Of a stretch of DNA of 35,037 bases, positions 25,444 through 35,007 are shown piece by piece. The notes beneath the pieces were generated by a model. It had not been told where the DNA came from. It ran no database searches and saw only the letters and a list, made by a program, of their open reading frames with translations. Location: NCBI GenBank assembly GCA_023409975.1, contig JAEYQO010000062.1, positions 1-35,037 of the forward strand. Direction: 5' to 3'. This DNA is from Bacteroidota bacterium (lineage in GTDB: Bacteria; Bacteroidota; Bacteroidia; Chitinophagales; Chitinophagaceae). The translations under genes and the position numbers were made by a program. Within the stretch, counting starts at the first letter, position 1; every line of letters starts with the position of its first letter.

Positions 25444-26829
25444 ATGTCCAAACCATCCATTCCGCAGGGAACACGTGATTTTTCACCGGCCGAGGTCCGC
25501 AGACGCCAATATATCCTGAAGACCCTTGAAGGCATCTTCGCCAGCTACGGCTTTCAGCCACTGGAAACACCCGCCATGGAGCAACTAACAACGCTGACAG
25601 GAAAATACGGGGAAGAAGGTGATCGCCTCATCTTCAAGATCCTCAATAATGGTCTGCACGAAAAGAAGGACAAGATCGCGCTGAATATGGAATGGAGCCA
25701 GATGCTGGATAGGCCCTACAGCAGTCCTGCCATCACAGAACGTGCGTTGCGGTACGACCTCACGATTCCCTTCGCCCGTTATGTAGTAATGCATCAGAAT
25801 GAGACCGCCTTTCCTTTTCGCAGGTATCAGATGCAGCCGGTCTGGCGGGCAGATCGACCGCAAAGAGGACGTTACCGTGAATTCTGGCAGTGCGATTGCG
25901 ACATCGTAGGCAGCAACGCCCTGATCAATGAGGCCGAACTCCTGTCTGTTTACCAGCAGGCATTCGACCAGCTAGGCATACCCAGGGTGACCATCAGCAT
26001 TAATAGCCGGAAGCTGCTGCAGGGACTGGCCTCAGCTGCCGGACAGCCGGAAAAGATGATGGATATCACGGTAGCACTCGACAAGTTCGACAAGATCGGT
26101 TGGGAAGGCGTATCCAGGGAGCTGGACTCCAGAGGGGTTACTACCGAAAGCATCGCCGTCATCGAACAGTTTATTAACGTTACCGGCAGTAATGAGGAAA
26201 AGCTGAATGCCTATGAAAGCCTCCTGAAAGATCAGGAAGATGGTCTGAAAGGGATCGCAGAAATCCGGAACTGTCTGCAATATCATCGGCACCTGGCCCC
26301 TGAAGGTGCCAGAGCTCAGATCGTTGTCGATATACGGTTAGCCAGGGGCCTGAATTATTACACAGGTATCATCCTGGAGGTGACCACCACTGCTGTAAAG
26401 ATGGGGAGCATCGGCGGTGGCGGAAGATACGATGATCTTACTGGCCTGTTTGGTTTGAAAGGCATGTCAGGTGTAGGTATCTCCTTCGGAATCGACCGCA
26501 TCTATGATGTGCTGGAGGAGCTGAATTTGTTTCCGGAGCAGCCTGGCACCGATAGTACAGTGATGGTCGTGAACTTCGGAAAGGAAGAAGAGCTCTATGC
26601 GCTGCAGATCGTACGTCGCCTGCGCCTCTCAGGTATTGCTGCTGAGGTGTTTCCCGATAATGCAAAATTCGATCGGCAGATGAAGTATGCCAACAAAAGG
26701 AATATTCCCTTCGTGATACTTCCTGGTGAGGAGGAACGAAAGGAAGGGGTGGTTAGTCTGAAGGATTTCCGCACCGGCGAACAGCGAAAACATTCTATAG
26801 AGGAAGTAATCTCCATTCTCAAATCCTAG
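25444..26829 (+). CDS. hisS: Histidyl-tRNA synthetase
   Basis: A 461-residue class II synthetase that charges tRNA-His. The N-terminal PQGTRDFSP is typical. The core has LRYDLTIPFARYV, motif 2 FRRYQMQPVWRADRPQRGR (from about 125), the histidine-specific ARGLNYYTG (300-308, with Arg301) and motif 3 GGGGRYDDL. The C-terminal anticodon-binding domain begins near 370. The length is a little above the common 420-430 but within the Bacteroidota range. It lies 47 bp after the phosphatase and 4 bp before tag. Confidence 0.97.
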   Translation: MSKPSIPQGTRDFSPAEVRRRQYILKTLEGIFASYGFQPLETPAMEQLTTLTGKYGEEGDRLIFKILNNGLHEKKDKIALNMEWSQMLDRPYSSPAITERALRYDLTIPFARYVVMHQNETAFPFRRYQMQPVWRADRPQRGRYREFWQCDCDIVGSNALINEAELLSVYQQAFDQLGIPRVTISINSRKLLQGLASAAGQPEKMMDITVALDKFDKIGWEGVSRELDSRGVTTESIAVIEQFINVTGSNEEKLNAYESLLKDQEDGLKGIAEIRNCLQYHRHLAPEGARAQIVVDIRLARGLNYYTGIILEVTTTAVKMGSIGGGGRYDDLTGLFGLKGMSGVGISFGIDRIYDVLEELNLFPEQPGTDSTVMVVNFGKEEELYALQIVRRLRLSGIAAEVFPDNAKFDRQMKYANKRNIPFVILPGEEERKEGVVSLKDFRTGEQRKHSIEEVISILKS

Positions 26830-26833
26830 CGTT

Positions 26834-27409
26834 ATGTGGGAAAACAAAAACGGTTGTACCTGGCCAGGGAACGACCCCCTGATGAAGGAGTACCATAATG
26901 AAGAATGGGGTGTTCCTGTTCATGACGATCGAAAGCTGTTCGAGTTTCTCGTCCTCGATGCTTTCCAGGCCGGGTTGAGCTGGAGGACAGTGCTTTACAA
27001 ACGGAAGAACTTTGCTAAGGCTTTTGCCAGGTTTAACGCCGCTAAAGTTGCAAAGTTTACAGAAGCTGATGTCGGGCTCCTGATGCAGGACACAGGCATC
27101 ATCCGTAATCGGCTGAAGATTCAGGCTACCATCACGAACGCACAACGCTTTCTTGAAGTCCAAAAAGAGTTCGGAAGTTTTGATCAGTATATCTGGCAGT
27201 TTACAGGTGGAAAACCTCTCGTAAACCATTGGACGGATACCAGCTCCATCCCCTCCCGTAGCCAGGAGTCTGATGCCATGAGCAAGGACCTGCAGAAGCG
27301 GGGCTTCAAGTTCGTTGGCTCCACCATCTGCTATGCTTTCATGCAGGCCGCCGGTATGGTTAATGACCATCTGGTCTCCTGTCCCCGGCATACAGCAGTC
27401 AGTTCCTGA
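26834..27409 (+). CDS. tag: DNA-3-methyladenine glycosylase I
   Basis: A 191-residue base-excision repair enzyme that removes 3-methyladenine from alkylated DNA. The zinc ligands are Cys8, His21 (YHNEEWG), His179 and Cys183 (NDHLVSCPRH), matching the known TAG zinc snap. DAFQAGLSWRTVLYKR and TGIIRNRLKI are further hallmarks. It follows hisS after 4 bp, so it is probably co-transcribed, though the two have no obvious shared function. A bidirectional terminator follows. Confidence 0.96.
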   Translation: MWENKNGCTWPGNDPLMKEYHNEEWGVPVHDDRKLFEFLVLDAFQAGLSWRTVLYKRKNFAKAFARFNAAKVAKFTEADVGLLMQDTGIIRNRLKIQATITNAQRFLEVQKEFGSFDQYIWQFTGGKPLVNHWTDTSSIPSRSQESDAMSKDLQKRGFKFVGSTICYAFMQAAGMVNDHLVSCPRHTAVSS

Positions 27410-27460
27410 CAGGTATCGCGCTTATCGCACGGAGAGAGACATCACATATATTTCAGAGCA

Positions 27461-27500
27461 AAAAAAAGGCCGCCATTTTTGGCAGCCTTATTATTTTATT
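27461..27500. terminator. Bidirectional terminator between tag and the DUF6089 gene
   Basis: The stem AAGGCCGCCA (27466-27475) pairs with TGGCAGCCTT (27480-27489) with a single C-A mismatch and a 4-base loop. Seven As precede it and a T-rich tract follows. It fits termination of the convergent genes on both strands. Confidence 0.85.
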
Positions 27501-27508
27501 ACCCTGTC

Positions 27509-28387
27509 TTAACGGAACATGGCCGGACAGTTAGCCTGCCAGTATTCTCTGAGGTTACCAAAGGCATCGAGGTAAAGTGTTACCGAAATCCCGCCAAACC
27601 AGTACCAGTCATTGTTTTTGCTGTCACCCCGCTGCTCACCGTATTGAGGATACATGATCTGTGATTCCGGTCCGTATAGCTCATCTGTACGGAAGGCCAG
27701 GTCAACAGACTGCTGACTTCTATAGGCGAATAATGAATCACGATGAACATAAGACTTGCTCACGTCATCAATATAATCCGTAGTCGTGTAGCGGAAGCCG
27801 ATTTCCGTGCTGATCATGAGGGTTTTACCGATGAAGAACTTCATACCGCCACCCACGGGGAAAGCCATGTTTACGAGGCTGTACTGTTTTCTTTCAGGAT
27901 ATACAGGTATGCCCTGACCTTCTGTGCTCAGAGGTCTTAGATATACCTTTTCTCCTTTCATTCCATCCGTAAACGAATTATGATAGAAAGCTGCTATGCC
28001 ACCGAATATATACGGGCTCACCTTAGCACGGTCAAAATCTACCGCCAGCAGGCTCAGTTCAACACCCGCATGGGCTTCGAAGAGGCCGGTTTCAAATCGT
28101 AGGTTTCGCTGAACGTTGAAAGGGATATTCGAAAGACTATCCGCAGCCGTCAGACGGGTATAGTTCATTCCAAAGCGGAAACCTATACGCGGATGAATAA
28201 AATACTTGTAAATGATACCCATATTCGGCCTATAGCCATTGGAAGGGAACCATTCCGGTTGTAAATCTCCATAATAGTTACTTACACCCGCAAACAATCC
28301 GATCTCGTGGTGGGGGCGCGGCGCCGGGCGCTGTGCCGCTACAGTAAAGGGAATAATTATCAGCAGGGAGAGTAAAATCCGTTTCAA
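27509..28387 (-). CDS. DUF6089 family outer-membrane beta-barrel protein
   Basis: A 292-residue protein. The signal peptide is MKRILLSLLIIIPFTVAAQ, cleaved after Ala18. The mature part has alternating beta strands and aromatic ends (EIGLFAGVSNYYGDL, YKYFIHPRIGFRFGMNYTRL, KVSPYIFGGIAAFYHN), the DUF6089 pattern. The function is unproven; such barrels are common in Bacteroidota outer membranes. The start codon is TTG at 28387, since no ATG gives a signal peptide. A strong -33/-7 promoter lies 30-56 bp upstream, and the stop is next to the bidirectional terminator. Confidence 0.87.
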   Translation of the reverse strand: MKRILLSLLIIIPFTVAAQRPAPRPHHEIGLFAGVSNYYGDLQPEWFPSNGYRPNMGIIYKYFIHPRIGFRFGMNYTRLTAADSLSNIPFNVQRNLRFETGLFEAHAGVELSLLAVDFDRAKVSPYIFGGIAAFYHNSFTDGMKGEKVYLRPLSTEGQGIPVYPERKQYSLVNMAFPVGGGMKFFIGKTLMISTEIGFRYTTTDYIDDVSKSYVHRDSLFAYRSQQSVDLAFRTDELYGPESQIMYPQYGEQRGDSKNNDWYWFGGISVTLYLDAFGNLREYWQANCPAMFR

Positions 28388-28416
28388 AACACTACAGTTT
28401 TAGTATGACCGATAGC

Positions 28417-28446
28417 GAAAGATAGTAACAATTTTTGAAAAACAAA
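28417..28446 (-). promoter_or_regulatory. Bacteroidota-type promoter of the DUF6089 gene
   Basis: On the minus strand TTTG (28446-28443) is separated by 18 bases from TATCTTTC (28424-28417), one base from TAnnTTTG. This fits the -33/-7 promoter with a 17-23 bp spacer and gives a short leader before the TTG at 28387. Confidence 0.6.
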
Positions 28447-28451
28447 ATCAA

Positions 28452-28483
28452 TGGGGCCCACCCGGAATCTCCTGTAAGCCCCA
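28452..28483 (-). terminator. Possible terminator after the PorU-like gene
   Basis: TGGGGC (28452-28457) and GCCCCA (28478-28483) form a 6-bp stem with a 20-base loop. On the minus strand it is followed by a T-rich run at 28441-28449. It sits 7 bases past the porU-like stop. The long loop makes it a weak call. Confidence 0.35.
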
Positions 28484-28489
28484 CCTGTA

Positions 28490-31400
28490 TTACCTCATGA
28501 TATACATTTTACCGTAGCCGTTCTTATAGAACCGGTCCGCAGCACTCTGTCTTTTCTCAACATCGCTTCCATTTATGGATGTCACCACCCGGTATAGGTA
28601 CACCCCGTTGCCCAAAAGCTGCCCGTACTGGTCACGGCCATCCCATTTATACTCCGTAATATTTCTTCCCACATGAATAGGCCCCAGTTCCGCCTTCGTG
28701 ATTTCCCGGACTACCTTGCCGGTCACTGTCATGATCTGGATCTTGAACTGTGAGGGGATCTGCGAGCCGGTCAGCGTAAATACAAATGCTGTCGAAGTGG
28801 AGAATGGGTTCGGGTAATTTAATATGTTCGTTATGGTCGATTTGTTGACGACCTCAAAGGATATCTGGTAGTCAGTTGAAGCCACCGCATTTCCGGATTT
28901 ATCCCTTCCATTCACCAATAGTTCATAAATACCATCCTGCGTGAAAGTGGGACGGTACTCAATCACTGCCTCATTCTTCTCGCCCGGTTTCGCCGGAATG
29001 AACTTAGCGATCGTTCCATCAAAGGGTACCACCTCCGGCTGCGTGGTCTGGTTTACATCAGGATAGCGGATCCGTAACAGCACCAGCGAACTATCATCCA
29101 GCGCCAGGAACTTGTTCTCATCTTTCAGGGTGATCTTAATAAATGGTTTTGCAGAAACAATATCCCTGTCGAGGATATGTACCCCGTCAAAGGTTACATC
29201 AATCAACGGGTTATGACGGTCAGTAATGATCCTGAATGGCAGATAGCCCAGATTGTTAGGGTGGTATTGCTCCGGCTGATCCCAGTCAGGATTCGCCTCT
29301 ATAAACAGAACATTGTTACCCGGGTACGCAGCTGGATCGAAGTTCAGTGTCGCAATCAGCGTGTCTTCTCCTGGCAGCGGACGATATCGTCTGTTGCCTA
29401 CCAAATGAGTCACACCGTTCTCGTCGATGACTTTATACCGAACCAGCATGCTGTCCATCGGAAGCTTCGAAAGGTTTTCAATAGTCAGTGCCAGCTCAGC
29501 TTCCTGTCCGACGTGCAGACTGTCTTCAAAAGTGAAATGAGCTGCAGGGTTCAGTGCTGCTTCAGGAACCGGACTGTAAAGAACCCGCCAGTAATCCAGT
29601 TGCGCACTGGATAGATCCGTGGAATCGTAGCTGGTCCAGATCAGCAGGATATTCGGAAACTGTTTCGCATCGATAAACGCCAGGCTGGTATCCTGGGTAT
29701 ACCCTGTATAAACCAACTGGGAATTACTGTTGGTGTCAATCCCATAAATCTGAACGAAGGGCTTATCGTTCTGTGGATTGTTATCCAGAGCAGAATGTTC
29801 CCACTTGAGCTGTTTCCATTCCATAGAGGGCCCCACCACAGTGCTGTGCAGCTCCCCGGAACGACGGTAGCTGGGAAGCAGGAAATGTCGCTGGAGGGTA
29901 TCCTGCATGCTGGTCCCCACGACCTGATGCACGGGATAGGCGTTACTTCCTTTCTTTCTGAAGAATATAAACGGCTTTCGGGAGTTGAAAGAATCTAACT
30001 GGGTAAAGCCCATATTGTAGAGGCTATGATAAAGGGAGACTCCGGAACCATTGATGGTAGTATCCGCTTTCCAGTCATTGGCAAAGGCATCCGTGTACTT
30101 ACCCAGGTTGATGATGTTACGCACCAGAACGTAATGCCCGGCTGGAATGCTGTCCAGGAATCGACGGGCGTTATTTCTACCGTTAGGTTCCCAGACCGGG
30201 AACTCAAAAGCATACTTGTTCCTGGTAGTATTACAAACCGGGTAGGCGCCGCCGGTGCCATTAAGCGAATCATTCTTCCAGGGCGCCGTACTGGCAGAAT
30301 CGAAGACCATGATCTGAATCGTACCGTCCCAGGGCCAGCACCCCAGACGTTGAATATCAGAGTTGTTGAACATGACCTTTACGAAATCCGCAGTGTTCCA
30401 GGGGGTGGCACCGTTTTCGCTAAACACAGCCTGAAATACGGATACAGTATTGTTGCCTGTGGAAAAGCGGAAAGCCCGGTCGGAATTCAGGGTTAGCCCG
30501 TTAAACCCATCCTTCTTATACTGGAAATAATGCGATTGATTCCATCCCGGACTGCCCTGTGCCAGGTATATAAACGAGCTGGTCGTCCATTGATAGGTAC
30601 CGTTGGACATACTATCATAGGCGGTCCGCCAGTAATAAACAGTGCTGTCCCGCATGGTAATCGCAGGCGTCCATTTGATGACACCGCCCGGGCTGGTCAC
30701 TAAGGTTTGTTGTTTCAGCGGACTGTTGAACAGTTCCGTCGTATCAACCTCAATACGGTACCTTCCGGTACTGCGGAAGGGATTAAGGGTAGAGGCCTTA
30801 AGGGTAACACCCGGTTCCGTGACAATTGAAAACTCCTTTGGATATACCGGTATCAGATGATCTGAATATATGAACATATCCAGAGAAGCCGTGTTATTCG
30901 TCTCACTTAATTCATCCCACCGGCTATCCGCATCAATTGTGACTTTATACTTATTCAGCCCTATGTCCACCTGGTTGTTTACCGGTATATTGAAATACAA
31001 TGTATCAGTATTGAGCAGGGCATACACGTTTCGGTTATGCAGTACCGCCACACTTCCTTTAGGATTGATATGCTCAATCTTTATCTGAACGGTATCCCTG
31101 ATGCCTTTACCGAGGTTGAATGCGACCACTTTCAGGGTGAAGGAATCGGCTGAAGCAGAAACATTCACCGGAATGCTGGATATCCGGTCGGCAGAAACAT
31201 GATAATCTGGTTTTTGCGGCCCGAATACCGGAGACGCCGGATCTCCCTGCAGGATCATACTCTCCAGGTGGAAATAATAGAATTCATTACCCGGCTTTGC
31301 AAGAATCATCTTATTATATACATGACGATGGTGATCTCCTATCGTCGCTCCGAAATTCTCCCGTGAAATACTATTATACAGCTCTGGCAGGTACTCTGCG

Positions 31401-33547
31401 TGAAAGTCTGCAAACTGCAGGGTATTGCTCGCAATCATGCTAACAGAGCCCCCGAGTGGTGCAATTAAAAATCTTTCACTGACTGTCCTCAGGACGTTGC
31501 TGGGTGTAAACACCTGCGCCACATCACAACCCAGCGCAATAAAATGCGGCATCTTAGGGCTGGAATGGTAGGTTTCAGGGTTGTTCAGGTTCAGCTCAAA
31601 TCCATTTGGCGTGGCGTGGCCGTGAAAGGCGATGATCGAAACACCATTATTCACAAGGCTGTCTATGCTCTTGTTATGGATCTGGTCTATAGGATTCGTT
31701 GTGTTCTTTCTTACAGTGGTTACCTCTCCGCTGAAGGAAGTATCGGTAATGATCCCGGCAGCTGCCGTCATCGTTGCTGCCAGTCCGTTTTGCTCAGCTA
31801 CGTGCTGACCGCCCACAATATGCAATACCTGCCGTTTCCAAAATTCTGTTTCATGGGTCGGAAATGCAGACCCTGCCAGCGCAGCCTCATAGGCCTTGAT
31901 CTTGTCGAGGTACACCGCAATTTCTGAAGGATTCCACGCAGATAACCTGCCGATATTCATAGCCTGCTGTTGCTGACTCAGAAAGTTTACAAAGTTTAGA
32001 TCAGCACCTACGTCACCATAGGTAGGAACGATTGCTGAATAAGGATAGGCGAGGATACTCTGCTGGTACTTTCTGTACTTGTGATATAACAAGCCCTTGC
32101 CAATGATGAATACACTTTTCGGCGGCACCGTCGTCCACTTGTCATAGGCAAACTGCAGAAACCTCCTGATTGATAGCGGGTGGATATCCTGCCCGTAGGC
32201 GAACTGATCATAGAGTTCTGTTACTTCAGCTACCATTACCTGGTGACTTCCCCCCGCGGCTGAAGCACGATAGTTCCTGTATTCGTGAATGAAGTTTCTG
32301 CCATTATGCGGAGCCTCATAATTCTTATGCGTCAGGATGATATAATCACCCTGGTTCAGCGCCTGTGTATAATCAGTAAACTGTCTTGCAGGAAGCTGCT
32401 GCACCTGCCTGACGGCGTTTGAATTCTCTGTATAGATTACAATCTTCCTGTTGCTGAAAGACGGTTCAAGGTAGAACCTGGCCTTACCGGAAACACTAAG
32501 GTCGCCAACATACCATTTTTTATTCGTGAGGTCGTAAAGTTTTGGTGGGACTGATGAACTGAAGCCGGTGAATTCCAGATACTGGGAGCTGGAGCTGGCA
32601 CTTAAATCGTAGCTCATCAAGTTCTGTCCGGTATAGTCAAAGTTCCTCGCATATCGTATCTCGATGAAGGACACACCATACACATCATAGGTGCCCCCCA
32701 CGTTGGTGGCAGCATAGTTCAGCGTTGTCGTATTACCGAGACTGGAAGAGGGTATGTTGAAGTTTACATGGGTCGTAAAATCCCTGTGAAGGGTGGCCGA
32801 AGCAAGCTGCTGATTATTGAGTTTGATGGTGGCAGGAGAAGGATTGGACTGGTACCCATACCTGATGATGGATGTACGTGCCATCGCTGCCGGACCGTTC
32901 GTAATCGCATTCGGTGTTGGTACAGTGTATTGCAGGGGGATATGGATTCCCACAAGAGTGTCAACATATCCTTCTGCATTATCAAACCGGGAAAGCGGTA
33001 TGTGATAGCTACCGTAAACATTCCTTCCTCCACAGAAGTTCCTGAGGAAATCCACGCCCGCTGTGTACAGACCGTACGCGAGCGGGGCAGGGGGATTAGA
33101 AGGAATATTGTTGGGCGCCTGGGTCAGGCGTTCATAGGGTGGCTGGGCGCTGTAACTGAGGAAATAAACTGCAGTGTCACTAAAAAGACTGATCCGTTCA
33201 TTCGGTTGATACTGCGGCTGTAAATAAAGCTGCTTATCGAGCTGCCCGTCTGCCTTGCGACCGTAAAATTCGATATAGTCGCTGGAACCCATGGTGCCTG
33301 CTGTGCTCACATAGATGGGCTCCTGCTGACCATCACGATAAAGTACAAACTGGGAACCGGGAACTGAAGAAAGCCCCGCGGCATCCAGGGTCGGTTTCGA
33401 AATCCGGTAAATGCCCTCTCCGCCTACCTTGATCTTATAATAAGTTCTGGAGTAATCGATCCACTCATTGCCATATGTCTGAGCGTCTGAAGCTACCGGT
33501 GAATAAATAGTAGCTATTGCGAACAGCAGGTAAACAAGCTTTTTCAT
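28490..33547 (-). CDS. C25 family cysteine peptidase, type IX secretion sortase-like (PorU2-type)
   Basis: A 1685-residue exported protein. A signal peptide (cleaved after Ala22) is followed by an N-terminal beta region with an ARNFDY segment. The gingipain-like C25 domain spans about 390-790. Catalytic His644 (AFHGHATPNGF) and Cys674 (ALGCDVAQVF) are 30 residues apart, as in PorU. A CARDB-like domain (about 810-900, DELSETNNTASLD), further beta domains, a second CARDB-like region and an Ig-like region (about 1450-1560) follow. A C-terminal YPNPFSTSTAF / GNGVYLYRV ... KMYIMR module resembles a type IX sorting or FlgD-like domain. It is longer than canonical PorU (about 1150-1300), so the PorU2 class fits better. 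The partner gene lies 2 bp upstream. Confidence 0.85.
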   Translation of the reverse strand: MKKLVYLLFAIATIYSPVASDAQTYGNEWIDYSRTYYKIKVGGEGIYRISKPTLDAAGLSSVPGSQFVLYRDGQQEPIYVSTAGTMGSSDYIEFYGRKADGQLDKQLYLQPQYQPNERISLFSDTAVYFLSYSAQPPYERLTQAPNNIPSNPPAPLAYGLYTAGVDFLRNFCGGRNVYGSYHIPLSRFDNAEGYVDTLVGIHIPLQYTVPTPNAITNGPAAMARTSIIRYGYQSNPSPATIKLNNQQLASATLHRDFTTHVNFNIPSSSLGNTTTLNYAATNVGGTYDVYGVSFIEIRYARNFDYTGQNLMSYDLSASSSSQYLEFTGFSSSVPPKLYDLTNKKWYVGDLSVSGKARFYLEPSFSNRKIVIYTENSNAVRQVQQLPARQFTDYTQALNQGDYIILTHKNYEAPHNGRNFIHEYRNYRASAAGGSHQVMVAEVTELYDQFAYGQDIHPLSIRRFLQFAYDKWTTVPPKSVFIIGKGLLYHKYRKYQQSILAYPYSAIVPTYGDVGADLNFVNFLSQQQQAMNIGRLSAWNPSEIAVYLDKIKAYEAALAGSAFPTHETEFWKRQVLHIVGGQHVAEQNGLAATMTAAAGIITDTSFSGEVTTVRKNTTNPIDQIHNKSIDSLVNNGVSIIAFHGHATPNGFELNLNNPETYHSSPKMPHFIALGCDVAQVFTPSNVLRTVSERFLIAPLGGSVSMIASNTLQFADFHAEYLPELYNSISRENFGATIGDHHRHVYNKMILAKPGNEFYYFHLESMILQGDPASPVFGPQKPDYHVSADRISSIPVNVSASADSFTLKVVAFNLGKGIRDTVQIKIEHINPKGSVAVLHNRNVYALLNTDTLYFNIPVNNQVDIGLNKYKVTIDADSRWDELSETNNTASLDMFIYSDHLIPVYPKEFSIVTEPGVTLKASTLNPFRSTGRYRIEVDTTELFNSPLKQQTLVTSPGGVIKWTPAITMRDSTVYYWRTAYDSMSNGTYQWTTSSFIYLAQGSPGWNQSHYFQYKKDGFNGLTLNSDRAFRFSTGNNTVSVFQAVFSENGATPWNTADFVKVMFNNSDIQRLGCWPWDGTIQIMVFDSASTAPWKNDSLNGTGGAYPVCNTTRNKYAFEFPVWEPNGRNNARRFLDSIPAGHYVLVRNIINLGKYTDAFANDWKADTTINGSGVSLYHSLYNMGFTQLDSFNSRKPFIFFRKKGSNAYPVHQVVGTSMQDTLQRHFLLPSYRRSGELHSTVVGPSMEWKQLKWEHSALDNNPQNDKPFVQIYGIDTNSNSQLVYTGYTQDTSLAFIDAKQFPNILLIWTSYDSTDLSSAQLDYWRVLYSPVPEAALNPAAHFTFEDSLHVGQEAELALTIENLSKLPMDSMLVRYKVIDENGVTHLVGNRRYRPLPGEDTLIATLNFDPAAYPGNNVLFIEANPDWDQPEQYHPNNLGYLPFRIITDRHNPLIDVTFDGVHILDRDIVSAKPFIKITLKDENKFLALDDSSLVLLRIRYPDVNQTTQPEVVPFDGTIAKFIPAKPGEKNEAVIEYRPTFTQDGIYELLVNGRDKSGNAVASTDYQISFEVVNKSTITNILNYPNPFSTSTAFVFTLTGSQIPSQFKIQIMTVTGKVVREITKAELGPIHVGRNITEYKWDGRDQYGQLLGNGVYLYRVVTSINGSDVEKRQSAADRFYKNGYGKMYIMR

Positions 33548-33549
33548 GA

Positions 33550-34713
33550 CTATCTGGTCGTTTTAGTGGGTCCGGTGGTGTTTTTCGATTTGTTTGGATC
33601 TGGTTTTTGCAGCATCAACCTGACAGAGATGATGTGCGTATACAGCGGGTTAGATTGTGCCTGAAGACTTGTAAATGCATAATCCACACTTACCTGCCGG
33701 AGCAGCACACCCACCCCTACTGATGGCTGGTAGATCATAAATTTCTTTTGGTTGGTAGTGTCCTGATCGTCCAGTACCTGCTGGAAGTTCCCGACACCCG
33801 CTCTCAGGAAGACCGTGTTCCTGTAACTACCCTCCAGTCCCACCTTCGGATCAAAACTCACAACGGACGTGCTTAACAGGGTGTTCCTCCTGCCATCAGT
33901 GGTCATGTCAAGGCCCAGTTCTGCGAGGAGCTGAATAGGTTTGCCCGGTTTCAGCAGATGCCTCGCTACGCCCATGTTCAGACGAGGCAACATTACTTCA
34001 TACGACTTAACAGGTATCTCATTACCGGTCTGGTAAAAAACCTGTTTTTCCTTCTCGGAAAGATTAAAGCTCCAGGCTGTATAGGTGGTGGTGATGTCCT
34101 TCGCGGTCACACCAAATAGCCACCGCTTGTAACGGGCCTGAAATCCCAGGTCGATCCCCAGTCCCCAGGCATTGGCCATCGATCCCAGGTGACGGTAAAT
34201 GATCTTGCCACTGCCGCCTATAAAGGTTTCGATGTCTTCGTTGTTATGGAAAATCTTCAGTCGCTGTGCATAGGAAAGCAGAAACGCATAATCCCCGGCG
34301 GTCAGCGACGACAGCTTGCTTTCGTCAAAGGAACCATCCGGCTGCACATAATCAATGGTGTTGGGGATATCGTCAATGGCAAAACGCATAACGGAAAAAC
34401 CAACAGCACGGTCTTTATTCCTGAGCGGCTTTACCACGGCTCCGTAGTCATATTTTGCATTGCCGGAAAAATATTCTGCATGCATCAGGCCCACTTCGAG
34501 CTGGTTATCGATCTGCATCAAACCCGCAGGATTCCAATACCCTGAGGTGACATCAGACACAGAGGCGGCCTGCGCTCCTGCCATGCCTAAGCCCCTCGCA
34601 CCCACACCGATGTTGAGGTATTCATTTACATAGATCCGTGTTTGTGCTGAGGCGAGGCCGGGGGTTAACAGGAATAAAGCGGCAGCCAGCCATCTGGTTT
34701 TAATCTGCGACAT
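33550..34713 (-). CDS. PorV/PorQ family outer-membrane beta-barrel protein
   Basis: A 387-residue protein from ATG 34713. The signal peptide MSQIKTRWLAAALFLLTPGLASAQ is cleaved after Ala23. The mature N-terminus has NIGVGARGLGMAGAQAASVSDVTSGYWNPAGL, the typical long-chain fatty-acid transporter-like (FadL/PorV) start. Barrel strands follow, and the basic Pro/Thr tail ends in TGPTKTTR. PorV delivers type IX cargo to PorU for processing and anchoring. It directly precedes the PorU-like gene (2-bp gap), so the pair probably acts together. An upstream GTG at 34761 would add 16 residues before the signal peptide and is less likely. Confidence 0.82.
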   Translation of the reverse strand: MSQIKTRWLAAALFLLTPGLASAQTRIYVNEYLNIGVGARGLGMAGAQAASVSDVTSGYWNPAGLMQIDNQLEVGLMHAEYFSGNAKYDYGAVVKPLRNKDRAVGFSVMRFAIDDIPNTIDYVQPDGSFDESKLSSLTAGDYAFLLSYAQRLKIFHNNEDIETFIGGSGKIIYRHLGSMANAWGLGIDLGFQARYKRWLFGVTAKDITTTYTAWSFNLSEKEKQVFYQTGNEIPVKSYEVMLPRLNMGVARHLLKPGKPIQLLAELGLDMTTDGRRNTLLSTSVVSFDPKVGLEGSYRNTVFLRAGVGNFQQVLDDQDTTNQKKFMIYQPSVGVGVLLRQVSVDYAFTSLQAQSNPLYTHIISVRLMLQKPDPNKSKNTTGPTKTTR

Positions 34714-34856
34714 ATTATCTAAAGCGTATAAAATTAAGACAATAAATACCAGTAAATCCACTGCTTCAGGACAGTTGGACTGATGCGGGCTAACCCTTTA
34801 ACGCAACATATCTGGAATTATTGTGTAGGTGACGATGTTGTGACGCTGCTCTAAGG

Positions 34857-34867
34857 CTGCCGAAGGC
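34857..34867. repeat. CTGCCGAAGGC element, copy 2
   Basis: The exact 11-bp match to 149-159. In this copy TAAG and CTTA flank it to make a weak imperfect inverted repeat. It lies 140 bp before the CCCNCAA repeat. Confidence 0.45.
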
Positions 34868-35007
34868 TTAAAACAGATGATAAATAATTCCGTGTGAACG
34901 GTAAACACGCGGTTGAGCAGCGGAGGGGACTCGGTCCGTTAGTAAAGTAGGTATAACCGCAGTGTAACTCTGTATTATCTCAGCCTGGACCCTGAATGGC
35001 CTTAATT

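Noticed and set aside
34783..34854. 23-codon ORF on the plus strand in the right flank
   Set aside because: It has no ribosome-binding site, no recognisable motif and no room for a domain; ORFs of this size are expected by chance.
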